64,000 bases of DNA from Emcibacter sp. SYSU 3D8 (GTDB taxonomy: Bacteria > Pseudomonadota > Alphaproteobacteria > SMXS01): assembly GCF_039655875.1 (NCBI RefSeq), contig NZ_JBBYXK010000001.1, positions 1,016,001 to 1,080,000 on the forward strand. The letters run 5' to 3'. This document shows, piece after piece, positions 46,157 to 55,259 of this stretch; position 1 is the stretch's first letter, and each line of letters opens with the position of its first letter. Made by a program: the position numbers and the translations under genes. The notes below the pieces were generated by a model. It worked only from the letters and a program-made list of their open reading frames with translations. It was not told where the DNA came from and made no database searches.

Positions 46157-47974
46157 TCAGGCGGCGTCATGATCCCGGATCGCCGTCAGGAATATGTCGG
46201 CGAATTCCCGCAGCTTGGCGGCGCCGACGCCGTTGACCTCGGCAAATTCATCGCTGTCGCGGGGCCGGCGCGAGGCCATGTCGGTCAGGGTCTTGTCCGA
46301 AAAAATCACATAGGCCGGCACCTGCCGGTCGCGGGCCAGGCGCAGCCGCACTTCCTTCAGCGCGTCGAGCAGGGAGTGATCTTCCTCCGTCATCTCCACA
46401 GCGGCCGCCTCGCGCCCCTTCTTTCGAGACACGGGCTTCAGGACTTCCGGCCGGAACTCGAATATCCCCTCGCCGTTCAACAGCGCGCGGCCCCTGGGCG
46501 TCATGGACAAGCCGCCGAAACCGCCGATGTCGATCTTCAGGAGCCCGCCCGCCACGAGCTGGCGGACCATCGAGCGCCATTCCTCCTTCTTCACCGCCTC
46601 GCCGGTGCCGAAGGCCGGGAGGCGGTGGTGATCGGCCATCATCACCTTTTCGGTCTGGGCGCCGCGCAGCACGTCGATAACATGGGCCGCGCCATAGCGT
46701 TCGCCGGTGCTGAGGACGGCGGTCATCGCCTTCCGGGCATCGACCGTCCGATCCTCCAGCGCCACCGGGGATAGGCAGGCGTCGCAATTGCCGCAGGGCT
46801 CGGACGCTTCGCCGAAATAGGAAAGCAGGATCTGGCGGCGGCAGGTCGGCGCCTCGCAATAGCCGAGCAGCGCGTCGAGCCGCTGATGCTCGCGGCGCTT
46901 GCGCTCGGCGTCCGAGGATTCGTCATCGATGAACATGCGGCGCATGCGAATGTCGCCCAGGCCCACCAGCATATGCGCCTCGGCCGCCTCGCCGTCGCGA
47001 CCGGCGCGGCCGATTTCCTGGTAATAGGCTTCCAGGCTTCCCGGCAGGTCGGCATGGAACACATAGCGCACGTCCGACTTGTCGATGCCCATCCCGAAGG
47101 CGATGGTCGCCACCATGACCATACCCGGCTCGGTCATGAAGGCGTTCTGGTTGGCCTCCCGCTCGTCCTTGTCCATGCCGGCGTGATAGGCGCGGGCGCG
47201 CACGCCGTTTTCAGCCAGCAGCCGCGCGGCTTCCTCGGTCTTCTTGCGCGACAGGCAATAGACGATGCCGCTCTTGCCCATATGGCCCTTCACGAAAGCC
47301 AGCAGCTGGCGCTTCCACTCGCGCTTGGGCTCGACGGTAAGCCTGATGTTCGGCCGGTCGAAACCAAGCACCTGCGCCTCGACGGCGCCGCCGAACAGTT
47401 TCTGGGCGACATCGGCGCGGGTGACCTCATCGGCGGTCGCGGTGAACGCGGCGATCGGGACGCCGGGAAATACGTCGCGCAGCCGCGACAGCATTTCGTA
47501 TTCCGGCCGGAACGCCGGCCCCCATTGCGAGATACAGTGAGCCTCGTCGATGGCGATCAGGCTGACCGGCAATTTGGCCAGCGCCGCCAGCATGCGCTCG
47601 GTCATCAGCCGCTCGGGCGCCATGTAGAGCAGCCGGGTCTGGCCGGAAGCGGCGCGTTTCCACGCCATGACGTTGTCATCCCGGTGGCGTGACGAATTGA
47701 TGCTCTCGGCCGCCACCCCCGCCAGTTGCAGCGCCGCCACCTGGTCCTGCATCAACGCCACCAGCGGCGAGACCACGATGGTCAGCCCGCCCAGGACGAG
47801 CGCCGGCACCTGGAAGCACAGCGACTTGCCAGAGCCCGTCGGCATCACCGTGAGCACATGTTGCCCGGCCAGAATCGCGTCGACCGCCTCCTCCTGTCCG
47901 GGCCGGAAGCCGTCAAAGCCGAAAACGTCCTTCAGGACCTGGTATCTGGAATCTGCCGCGTCCGCTCGAATCAT
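46157..47974 (-). CDS. recQ: ATP-dependent DNA helicase RecQ
   Basis: 605 residues from ATG 47974. Walker A MPTGSGKS is at 44-51, and DEAHCISQWG is the DEAH box plus aromatic-rich loop. Domain 2 has IAFGMGIDKSDVRYVFH and QEIGRAGRDG. The zinc site uses YCEAPTC and CGNCDAC. A winged-helix RQC domain and a C-terminal HRDC domain (ASRRPRDSDEFAEVNGVG) complete it. RecQ unwinds DNA during recombinational repair. Its start overlaps the aldo/keto reductase stop (ATGA). Confidence 0.95.
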   Translation of the reverse strand: MIRADAADSRYQVLKDVFGFDGFRPGQEEAVDAILAGQHVLTVMPTGSGKSLCFQVPALVLGGLTIVVSPLVALMQDQVAALQLAGVAAESINSSRHRDDNVMAWKRAASGQTRLLYMAPERLMTERMLAALAKLPVSLIAIDEAHCISQWGPAFRPEYEMLSRLRDVFPGVPIAAFTATADEVTRADVAQKLFGGAVEAQVLGFDRPNIRLTVEPKREWKRQLLAFVKGHMGKSGIVYCLSRKKTEEAARLLAENGVRARAYHAGMDKDEREANQNAFMTEPGMVMVATIAFGMGIDKSDVRYVFHADLPGSLEAYYQEIGRAGRDGEAAEAHMLVGLGDIRMRRMFIDDESSDAERKRREHQRLDALLGYCEAPTCRRQILLSYFGEASEPCGNCDACLSPVALEDRTVDARKAMTAVLSTGERYGAAHVIDVLRGAQTEKVMMADHHRLPAFGTGEAVKKEEWRSMVRQLVAGGLLKIDIGGFGGLSMTPRGRALLNGEGIFEFRPEVLKPVSRKKGREAAAVEMTEEDHSLLDALKEVRLRLARDRQVPAYVIFSDKTLTDMASRRPRDSDEFAEVNGVGAAKLREFADIFLTAIRDHDAA

Positions 47975-48954
47975 CAGGGCCGTTTTAGCCCCAATGCATC
48001 GATCGCCGCCACCTCTGTGATATCCAGCGCGCCGCGATCGGCAGCCTCGACGCACTGGGCCAGCTCGGCCCGGTTCTTCACGCCCAGCACCACCGTGTCG
48101 ACGCCCTTCATGGACAGGGCATAGCGATGGGCGACGATGGCCGGGTCCTCGCCCCATGTCGCGCACAGCGCGCGGAACGGCGCGGCGGCGTTATAGTCGA
48201 CGATGGTCGCCTCGTCGTCGGGCAGGTCGCGGTCGACCTCGGCGCACAACGATCCGGCGGCGACGGCGCGAATTCCCATGACGCCGGTGCCGTTCTGTCT
48301 GGCAGTGTCGATGATGGCGCGGGGTTCGCCCGGCTCATCGTATTGCTTCATGTTGCCCACGGCATCCATCAGATTGGCGACGGCCTGCACCGCCGCCGGC
48401 TTCACCGAATGCGTCAGCGCCTGCCGGATCATCATGGGCACGCCGGTACCGGTGATCCCCCAGGCGCCGATCAGGCCGGACGCCTTCAGCTTCTCCATGG
48501 CCGGGATGACCGCATCGAGATAGAGGCTCCAGCGGGTCGCAAACCTGTCCTGCCGCTCGGCGAAGCGCGGATAGCTGAAATCGTCGGGACAGATGTTCGA
48601 GTGCAGGAAGAAAAGATCCACCTGCTCGCGCTTCATGTGCTGCAGGCTGCGGCGCAGCGATTGCTCGGTCTTGAGGTAGACATCGTGCCCGGCCGGCGAT
48701 CCCAGCTGGTACTTCGTCGTGGTGCGCACGCCGTCAGGCAGCCGGCCGCCGAAGGCTTCACCCACCACCGTCTCGGCCTCGCCCCGACCATAACCGGGCG
48801 CCAGATCGAGCAGCGTGATTCCCGAATCGACCGCCGCCTTCACCGTCGCGACCGCCTCATCGCGGGTCGTCGCGCCCCAGACGTTGCCGATGCCGCCGCC
48901 GCCCAGCGTCAGGCTGCTGACCGGCCAGAGGTTTCCCAGATGTCTCGTTTCCAT
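47974..48954 (-). CDS. Aldo/keto reductase
   Basis: 326 residues from ATG 48954. The TIM-barrel NADPH-dependent reductase has GITLLDLAPGYGRGEAETVVG (the Asp/Tyr catalytic pair region), a Lys in TTKYQLGSP, and a His-bearing DLFFLHSNICP. The C-terminal NADP-binding part is KGVDTVVLGVKNRAELAQ. The substrate is unknown. It overlaps recQ by one base and is divergent from the phosphodiesterase gene across a 191-base region. Confidence 0.92.
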   Translation of the reverse strand: METRHLGNLWPVSSLTLGGGGIGNVWGATTRDEAVATVKAAVDSGITLLDLAPGYGRGEAETVVGEAFGGRLPDGVRTTTKYQLGSPAGHDVYLKTEQSLRRSLQHMKREQVDLFFLHSNICPDDFSYPRFAERQDRFATRWSLYLDAVIPAMEKLKASGLIGAWGITGTGVPMMIRQALTHSVKPAAVQAVANLMDAVGNMKQYDEPGEPRAIIDTARQNGTGVMGIRAVAAGSLCAEVDRDLPDDEATIVDYNAAAPFRALCATWGEDPAIVAHRYALSMKGVDTVVLGVKNRAELAQCVEAADRGALDITEVAAIDALGLKRP

Positions 48955-49145
48955 GATGTGCTCCCGTTCCGGGCGCCAGCTTGGACGCTCCGCCGGCGCC
49001 TGCCAACCAGAACTCATGTCTTGCGCAATACCGCGCTATGATAAGCGGCGGCGGCGGCGCGCCATCGTGGACGCTGGCCACGCCGCAGCGCAACGTGCGA
49101 CAAACGCCGCATTGCGACGAATCGGGCACCGTTCAGGGGGCGGGG

Positions 49146-50678
49146 ATGCCGGAGAAGGTATTGATGCTTGGCGTGGACGGGGCCAACCCCGATCTGCTCC
49201 TGCGCTGGAGCGACGCGGGCCTGCTGCCCACCATCCAGTCACTGCGGCAACGCGGCACCACCTGCCCGCTGGAGGGCCCGCCCGGCTGTGGCGACGACGG
49301 CACATGGGCGACAGCCTATACGGGCGTCTCGCCGGCAACCCACGGGCGCTATTTCTTCCGGCGAATGCGGGCCGGGAACTATGAATTGCCCGATTTCGGC
49401 GATGGCGATCTGCGGCACGAGCCGTTCTGGATCAGCCTGGGAGAGGCCGGCAAGAGAGTGGCAATCATCGACGTGCCCAAGAGTCCGCTGCCCAGGGCGC
49501 TCAACGGCATCTATCTGGGCGACTGGCTGGTTCACGGCAGGTGTCGCAGCGCGTCGGTGAGCGTTCCCGAAGGGTTTGCGCAAGCGACCGTCGCGGGTTT
49601 CGGCCCCGCGCCGGAAAGTCTGTGCGGTTTTACCCAGCCGTCGCTCGATGCCGATGGCTACCTGGCCATGCAGGACCGGCTCGACATTGCCGTGAGGATG
49701 AAACGGGACCTCTGCCTGTCGGTACTCGACCGGGAACCCTGGGATCTGTTCCTCGCCGTGTTCAAGGAGAGCCACTGCGCGGGACATCACGGCTGGCACC
49801 TACATGACGCGAACCATCCGCTCCATGATCCAGACATCGCAGCGCGGACAGGCGATCCGCTGTTGCGCAGCTACCGCGCGATCGACGACGCGCTGCGCGC
49901 GGTGATCGACCGGGCCGGACCGGAGACCACGGTGCTGGTCTTTTCTGTGTTGGGCATGGGGCCCAATTATGGACTGGCGAAGCTGCTGTCGGAGATACTC
50001 GAGCGGCTTGATCCAACGCCCAGACCAGCGTCAAAGCGCTTTCGCGGCATGCTCAAACCGTTTGCCAGGGCGCTCTACCGGATGACCGGAGGCCCCGCCC
50101 GATCGATTGTCGTTCGCACCGCCCGCGGTGTGGGTGCGCACTACCGGGCCAGTCAACGGTGCTTCGCCATCGAGCCCAGCGAACACGTCAGCGGCATCCG
50201 GCTGAACCTGGCCGGCCGCGACCCGCACGGTCTCCTGCGGCCCCACGAAGTGGAGGATTATTGCCGCCAGCTGGTCAGCGGCCTGCGCGATCTCGTCGAT
50301 CCGGAATCGGGTGAACGGGTGATCCAGGACGTGGTGCCCATTGGCGATATTCATCAGGGCCCGCATCTGGACGATCTGCCTGACCTGGTCGTGTTCTGGA
50401 ATCTGTCGCGGCCCGTTTCGGCGGCGGTGTCCGCCAGGGTTGGAGAGGTCAGGAAGCAGGGCGCGCCGCCAAGGACAGGAGCGCATGTTGCGGGCGGCAT
50501 CCTGTTTGCCGCCGGGCCCCGCATCGCCGCGGCCGGACTATCGGAACCGCGTCCGTTGGTGGATCTGGCAGCGACGGCCGGCGCGCTGCTGGGCGTGGTG
50601 TTGCCGGGCTGCGAAGGCAATCCATTGCCGCTCGCTCCAGCGGATAATGCGGCGCCGGCGGGGCAAAAATTGGACTAA
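49146..50678 (+). CDS. Alkaline phosphatase/type I phosphodiesterase superfamily protein
   Basis: 510 residues from ATG 49146 (MPEKVLMLGVDGANPDLL). The metal-binding start (Asp11) and the small-residue nucleophile region around GDDGTWATAYTGVSPATHG are those of type I phosphodiesterases/nucleotide pyrophosphatases. SHCAGHHGWHLHDANH provides later metal ligands. No signal peptide is seen. In the cluster it may hydrolyse or transfer a phosphate- or sulfate-bearing group. It is followed after 61 bases by the nucleotidyltransferase. Confidence 0.8.
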   Translation: MPEKVLMLGVDGANPDLLLRWSDAGLLPTIQSLRQRGTTCPLEGPPGCGDDGTWATAYTGVSPATHGRYFFRRMRAGNYELPDFGDGDLRHEPFWISLGEAGKRVAIIDVPKSPLPRALNGIYLGDWLVHGRCRSASVSVPEGFAQATVAGFGPAPESLCGFTQPSLDADGYLAMQDRLDIAVRMKRDLCLSVLDREPWDLFLAVFKESHCAGHHGWHLHDANHPLHDPDIAARTGDPLLRSYRAIDDALRAVIDRAGPETTVLVFSVLGMGPNYGLAKLLSEILERLDPTPRPASKRFRGMLKPFARALYRMTGGPARSIVVRTARGVGAHYRASQRCFAIEPSEHVSGIRLNLAGRDPHGLLRPHEVEDYCRQLVSGLRDLVDPESGERVIQDVVPIGDIHQGPHLDDLPDLVVFWNLSRPVSAAVSARVGEVRKQGAPPRTGAHVAGGILFAAGPRIAAAGLSEPRPLVDLAATAGALLGVVLPGCEGNPLPLAPADNAAPAGQKLD

Positions 50679-50689
50679 ACCCTGTACGG

Positions 50690-50709
50690 TTTACGGCATC
50701 ACTCGTAAA
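50690..50709. promoter_or_regulatory. Inverted repeat before the nucleotidyltransferase gene
   Basis: TTTACG (50690-50695) and CGTAAA (50704-50709) are perfect arms around eight bases, in the 61-base gap between the phosphodiesterase and nucleotidyltransferase genes. It may be an operator for the downstream cluster. The same half-sites occur closer together at 63091-63103. Confidence 0.3.
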
Positions 50710-50739
50710 CTGGCGGTCAACAAGCTGGTCTAACGTTCG

Positions 50740-51876
50740 ATGATACCTTTCCTTTTGTTGTGCCGATGTCTGTCGGTCGACGATTCCGCCAACGCCGTTG
50801 CCGAGTTGCGCGCCTCATTGCCCCGCCTGGACGACGCGGCCGGGTGGGCCGGCCTGGTCCAGACGGCGGACGCCGATATGCTCGCGCCGGCCCTCCGGCT
50901 CGCACTGGCCCGCAAGGGGCTGGACGATGCCATGCCCGCTCAGGTTCGGGCGCAATTGCACCGCCGCTACACCATGAATGCCCTGCTCAACGAACGCATT
51001 CGCGAGGATGCACTGCACGTGACGGCGTTGTGCGAAAGGCTGGGGATCGCCCCTGTGGTCCTCAAGGGCGGCGCCTACCTGTTCGAAGCCCCGCCCGAGA
51101 TGCTGGGTGGCCGATCCATGCGCGACCTGGACTTCCTGCTCCCAGCAGACCAGGTGGATACAGTGGTCGACGCCATGCTGGACCAGGGATACATGGTCAA
51201 GGACGAGGCGGACGACGACACGACCTACACCCACCCGGCGCTGCAACGTCCCGGCGGCGTGGTGGCGGTGGAATTGCACCACCGCGTCGGGCAGCAGCGC
51301 TCGCTGCTGTCGGCCGACATGGCCTGGCGTGACATCCGGACGCTGCAAACGGAACCGCGGCTACGCGTGCTGTCGCCTACGCACCGGGTCTGGCACAATA
51401 TCTTCCACTCTCAGGTTCAGGATCAGGGCCACAGTACGGGCCTGATCTGGCTGCGCCAACTCGCGGACCTGGTCGACATCTGCCGCCGGCACGGCGAGAG
51501 CATCGATTGGGCCGCCCTGGACCAGATGATGACAGATGCGGGCATGGACGGTGTCATGCGCGCCAGACTGTTGCAGGCCGAGCGCCTTCTCGGACTGCCG
51601 TGGCCGCTGCGCGCGCCTCCTGGTCCCGCCGCGCGGTTGCGGTTGCACCGCGCCAGCCTGCTGCTGAAGGCTCCAAGAACCATGGCCGTCACGCGGATGT
51701 GGGCAGCGTTGATGGCGCCGTTCAAATTGCACCGCATGGACCTGCTGTACCATTGCGGCACCGGCCATCCGGTGAAGCTGGCGAAGGCTCGACTGCGCCA
51801 TATCCGCCAGGTTGCCCGCAAATATCGCGGCAACCTTCTGGGCCGCCTCTGGCAACGGCGGCAATACGACGTTTAG
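50740..51876 (+). CDS. Nucleotidyltransferase family protein (PF14907-like)
   Basis: 378 residues. The domain has APVVLKGGAYLFEAPPEM (LKGG at 108-111) and GGRSMRDLDFLLP, with the catalytic Asp pair Asp129/Asp131, then VVAVELHHRVGQ. This is the NTP_transf_5 pattern seen beside PqqD-like and HPr-kinase-like genes. C-terminal helices and a basic tail (HIRQVARKYRGNLLGRLW) follow. It probably transfers a nucleotidyl group to a sugar, lipid or protein. It ends ten bases before the kinase-like gene. Confidence 0.82.
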   Translation: MIPFLLLCRCLSVDDSANAVAELRASLPRLDDAAGWAGLVQTADADMLAPALRLALARKGLDDAMPAQVRAQLHRRYTMNALLNERIREDALHVTALCERLGIAPVVLKGGAYLFEAPPEMLGGRSMRDLDFLLPADQVDTVVDAMLDQGYMVKDEADDDTTYTHPALQRPGGVVAVELHHRVGQQRSLLSADMAWRDIRTLQTEPRLRVLSPTHRVWHNIFHSQVQDQGHSTGLIWLRQLADLVDICRRHGESIDWAALDQMMTDAGMDGVMRARLLQAERLLGLPWPLRAPPGPAARLRLHRASLLLKAPRTMAVTRMWAALMAPFKLHRMDLLYHCGTGHPVKLAKARLRHIRQVARKYRGNLLGRLWQRRQYDV

Positions 51877-51885
51877 GGGGACTAC

Positions 51886-52956
51886 TTGACCACAATCGCA
51901 ACCGACTATGATGCGGCTTCAGCCGCATTCGAGACAGCCTTCGCCAAGGGCGGCACGACCGCTTTCTACCGCATCGCCGGCCAACCTGTCCGCGTGCGCG
52001 TCGCCGGGCCCATGCTGGCGGAAGAGATCGACCTGCCCCTGCGTCATCTACGCATGCCGCCGTGCGATTCGCCGGCGCTGACCGCCGACATGTGGAATGC
52101 CGAGGAATGCGGCGTGCCGGCCGTAATGGGCGACCGCGGCCGGCTGGACTCGCCCTACGGCAATTTCTTCATGTCCGACGACAGGCGCTATCTGGGGATG
52201 CAGCGGGCGACCGGGGCTTACTGGCAGGACTGCGCCGCCGGCCGGATCGTCGGCTGCGCCGAGGGCCTGGCCCGGCGGTCGCTCGACGAGCGCGCCCGCC
52301 CTTTCCATCGGCTGCTCGCGGCCTGGATGTGGGATCTGGGGGTCCAGTTCGTGCATGCCGGCCTTGTCGCCCGCGAGGATGCGGTCAGCGGCGGCATGAA
52401 AGGCGTGCTGTTCGTCGGCAAAAGCGGCAGCGGCAAGACGACCTCGTCGATTGCCTGTTTCCGAGGCGGTCTGACCTATCTTGGCGACGACTTCATCGGC
52501 CTCGAGCAGACCGCCGACGGTTTCGCCGGTCATGGCCTCTTCGGTTCCTGCCTCGTCAATGTCGAGCATCTCAAGCGCTTTCCCGACCTGAACGCAGTCT
52601 CTCTGGCGCCGCGCAACGACTATGAGGACAAGGCCGTGGTCTACATGGCGCCCATCGACGACATGCGCCTCGCCGCCAGCGTGCCCATCGCCGCCATCGT
52701 CATGCCCAGGATCGTCGACCGTCCGGACACCATCTACCGGCGCGCCACCAAGGGTCAGGCGCTTTTGACCATGGCGCCAAGTTCGGTCATGTCGTTGCCC
52801 ATCATGGTGCATGGCGCCATGGACCGCCTCGCGGGGCTGGTCGACGCAGTGCCTGCCTACTGGCTGGAGCTGGGCCGCGACGTCAACGACATCCCCCACG
52901 CGGTAAACGCCCTGTTCGATGAACTCGACGCCAATGCGGAAAGCGCCGGGAAATGA
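51886..52956 (+). CDS. HPr-kinase-like ATPase (HprK-related)
   Basis: 356 residues from TTG 51886, with GGGGG just upstream. An N-terminal domain of about 150 residues precedes the kinase-like part: FVHAGLVAR (conserved His157), Walker A GKSGSGKT at 178-185, and YLGDDFIGL with Asp201/Asp202, as in HPr kinase/phosphorylase. The residues needed for ATP use look intact. Such HprK-related proteins occur with PqqD-like genes in peptide or polysaccharide clusters, where their target is unknown. The stop overlaps the GT4 start (ATGA). Confidence 0.82.
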   Translation: MTTIATDYDAASAAFETAFAKGGTTAFYRIAGQPVRVRVAGPMLAEEIDLPLRHLRMPPCDSPALTADMWNAEECGVPAVMGDRGRLDSPYGNFFMSDDRRYLGMQRATGAYWQDCAAGRIVGCAEGLARRSLDERARPFHRLLAAWMWDLGVQFVHAGLVAREDAVSGGMKGVLFVGKSGSGKTTSSIACFRGGLTYLGDDFIGLEQTADGFAGHGLFGSCLVNVEHLKRFPDLNAVSLAPRNDYEDKAVVYMAPIDDMRLAASVPIAAIVMPRIVDRPDTIYRRATKGQALLTMAPSSVMSLPIMVHGAMDRLAGLVDAVPAYWLELGRDVNDIPHAVNALFDELDANAESAGK

Positions 52957-54074
52957 GCCCTCCTCCCAAGCTGTTCTTCTGGTCCGAACTCTACTGGCCC
53001 ACCGTCGGCGGCATCGAAACATTCTGTGCCGCGATGCTGCCCCGGCTGGCCGAGCGGGGCTACGACATCCGTGTGCTGACGTCGAACATGGAAGGCGAGG
53101 AACCGGGCCTGGAAATCATCAACGGCATCCCTGTCCACCGGCTGCCCGTGCGCGCCGCGATCGACTCCGGCGATCCGGCGATGTTGCTGGACACAATCGG
53201 GCAGGTCCGGCGGCTGAAGCAGGAAATCGGCCCCTGCGTGATGCACCTCAATTTCTGCGGGCCAATGGCATTCTTTCATATGAGGACAGCCAAGGTGCAG
53301 CCGTCGCCGATGGTCACCACCTTCCACGGCACCCTCGACGAGGTCCGGCGCGATGGATCGCTGATGCAAGGCATATTCGCCGGGTCGGACTGGCTGATCG
53401 CCAATTCGCATGTCGTCAAGGCGGACATTAACCAGGCCGTGCCGGACGCGACCGCGCGGACCTCGGTCATCTATTGCGGTGTCGAGCCCTCGGCCACGGT
53501 GCGTCCGCCGGACCTGTCCGGGCCGCCGCGACTGCTGTATGTCGGGCGCCTGATCCACAACAAGGGCGTCGACCTGGCGCTGCAGGCATTCGTTGCCGTT
53601 CTCGGCCGATACCCGGATGCGCGTCTTGTAATTGCCGGCGATGGCGACCAGCGGGCGGCGCTGGAGGCGCTGGCAGCGTCGCTCGGCATCGCCGGATCCG
53701 TCGACTTCGTAGGCTGGATCCGGCCCGGCGACGTCGGACAATTGATGGCCGAATCCACCATGGTGATCATGCCATCCCGCTGGCGCGAACCCTTCGGTCT
53801 CGTCGCCGTCGAGGCTGCGCTTCAGGGACGGACGGTCATCGGCACCGAGGATGGCGGCCTGACCGAGATCATCGTCGATGGCGTCACCGGGCGCCTGGTG
53901 CCGCGCAACAGCGCGGACGGTCTGGCCGAGGCGACGATTGGGCTGCTCTCCGATCGCGCCAGCCTCGCCGCCATGGGACGGAAGGCCCGCGAACGGGCGC
54001 TGCGCCTGTTCAGCCTGGAGGCGTCCACCGATAGCCATGACGCGTTATATCGCCGCATGGCAGCATCGGCGTAG
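52953..54074 (+). CDS. Glycosyltransferase family 4 (GT-B)
   Basis: 373 residues. The N-terminal Rossmann part is FFWSELYWPTVGGIETF, with HLNFCGPMAFFHM. The C-terminal donor domain is LLYVGRLIHNKGVDLALQAF, and REPFGLVAVEA is the E-x7-E catalytic motif. It transfers a sugar from a nucleotide sugar. It overlaps the kinase-like gene by four bases and is followed after 74 bases by the PqqD-like gene, indicating one operon. The acceptor is unknown. Confidence 0.92.
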   Translation: MSPPPKLFFWSELYWPTVGGIETFCAAMLPRLAERGYDIRVLTSNMEGEEPGLEIINGIPVHRLPVRAAIDSGDPAMLLDTIGQVRRLKQEIGPCVMHLNFCGPMAFFHMRTAKVQPSPMVTTFHGTLDEVRRDGSLMQGIFAGSDWLIANSHVVKADINQAVPDATARTSVIYCGVEPSATVRPPDLSGPPRLLYVGRLIHNKGVDLALQAFVAVLGRYPDARLVIAGDGDQRAALEALAASLGIAGSVDFVGWIRPGDVGQLMAESTMVIMPSRWREPFGLVAVEAALQGRTVIGTEDGGLTEIIVDGVTGRLVPRNSADGLAEATIGLLSDRASLAAMGRKARERALRLFSLEASTDSHDALYRRMAASA

Positions 54075-54148
54075 CGATCAGCCACGGGCCCCAATTTGCT
54101 TTGCGGGCACGCCGTGCTAATAAGCCAATGGAAATAGAGGGGTCGACC

Positions 54149-54556
54149 ATGGGCAATACCACCAGATTCAAACTCAACGAGCCGGATGTAACCGCCAAGG
54201 TCATGGATGGCGAGGCTGTCATCATTCATCTGGGCACAGGCGTCTATTACAGCATGGACGGCGTCGGCTGCCTGGTCTGGGACGGCATTGCCAGCGGTCA
54301 CGAGATCGGCGCGGTCATCGACGCCGTTGCCGCGCAATATGCCCTGGACCGGAACACGGCCGAGGCCGATATTGCCCGGCTTGTCGGGGAACTCGTCGCC
54401 GCGGAACTGATCGTTCCGGCCGACGGTCCTTCGCCGTCTGGCAGCGCCCTGCCCGGCGAGGCACCTGCCACCTATCAGAGTCCCGCGCTGATGCGCTACG
54501 ACGACATGGCCGAGTTGCTAGCCCTGGATCCGCCTCTGCCCGCCGCCCCACGCTGA
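54149..54556 (+). CDS. PqqD family protein with C-terminal tail
   Basis: 135 residues from ATG 54149 (AGAGG upstream); ATG 54128 is an alternative. Residues 1-90 are a PqqD-like RiPP recognition element: EAVIIHLGTGVYYSMDGVGC, then an AQYALDRNTAEADIARLVGE helix. A 45-residue tail follows, with TYQSPALMRYDDMAELLALD at 109-128, resembling the YxxPxLxxYxDMxDLLxLDP ending I recall from other PqqD-like proteins. It may present a peptide to the neighbouring enzymes or be modified itself. No radical SAM partner is nearby. Confidence 0.85.
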   Translation: MGNTTRFKLNEPDVTAKVMDGEAVIIHLGTGVYYSMDGVGCLVWDGIASGHEIGAVIDAVAAQYALDRNTAEADIARLVGELVAAELIVPADGPSPSGSALPGEAPATYQSPALMRYDDMAELLALDPPLPAAPR

Positions 54557-54557
54557 T

Positions 54558-55253
54558 ATGCCGTCGGCCGAGTCGATCAGTTGCGTGGTGCCGATCTACA
54601 ATGGCGGCCTTTACCTCGAGGAAGCGGTCGCCAGTATCGAGGCGCAAAGTTGGGGGCCGGTAGAAATCATCGTCGTCGATGATGGCTCGACCGACGACAC
54701 GCCGCGCATGATCGCCGGTCTCGGCACGCGGATACGCGCTTTTCGCAAGGAAAACGGCGGTTCCGCGTCGGCCCGTAATCTCGGCATGGCGCACGCCTCG
54801 GGATCATTTTTCGCCTTCCTGGACGCCGACGACGAGTGGAAGCCGGAAAAGCTTGCCGTGCAGATGGCGCGCTTCGAGCACCGCCCCGAACTCGACCTCA
54901 GTCTCTGCGGTACCGAGCACTGGTGGATCCCCGAGCTGCAACATGAGGCGGAAACCCACTCGTCTTTGCTCAATGACAGGCAGACCGGCGCATTTCCCAC
55001 CGTCCTCGCGCGGCGTAGCCTGTTCGAGCGCACAGGGCCGCTCGACGACACCCTCAGGCATCTCGACCTGGTGGAATGGATGCTCCGGGTCAAGGATGTG
55101 GGCGGCGTGGTCGAGACCATTCCCGACACTCTGGTGCGCCGGCGCATCCACCACACCAACGCCAGCCGCCAGCGAGGCGACCAGGAGATTCAGGACCGAA
55201 TGGTGATCGCCCGCAAGAGGATGCAGCGCCGGCGGCCGGATGGTCGCGGCTAG
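54558..55253 (+). CDS. Glycosyltransferase family 2
   Basis: 231 residues with a GT-A fold: SCVVPIYNGGLYLEEAVASI, VVDDGSTDDTPR, ENGGSASARNLGMAHASG and the metal motif LDADDEWKP. C-terminal ERTGPLDDTLRHLDLVEWMLR is the acceptor region. It starts one base after the PqqD-like stop and ends six bases before the second nucleotidyltransferase, so all three are co-translated. It likely adds a sugar in the same product pathway as the GT4. Confidence 0.92.
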   Translation: MPSAESISCVVPIYNGGLYLEEAVASIEAQSWGPVEIIVVDDGSTDDTPRMIAGLGTRIRAFRKENGGSASARNLGMAHASGSFFAFLDADDEWKPEKLAVQMARFEHRPELDLSLCGTEHWWIPELQHEAETHSSLLNDRQTGAFPTVLARRSLFERTGPLDDTLRHLDLVEWMLRVKDVGGVVETIPDTLVRRRIHHTNASRQRGDQEIQDRMVIARKRMQRRRPDGRG

Positions 55254-55259
55254 GCCGAG

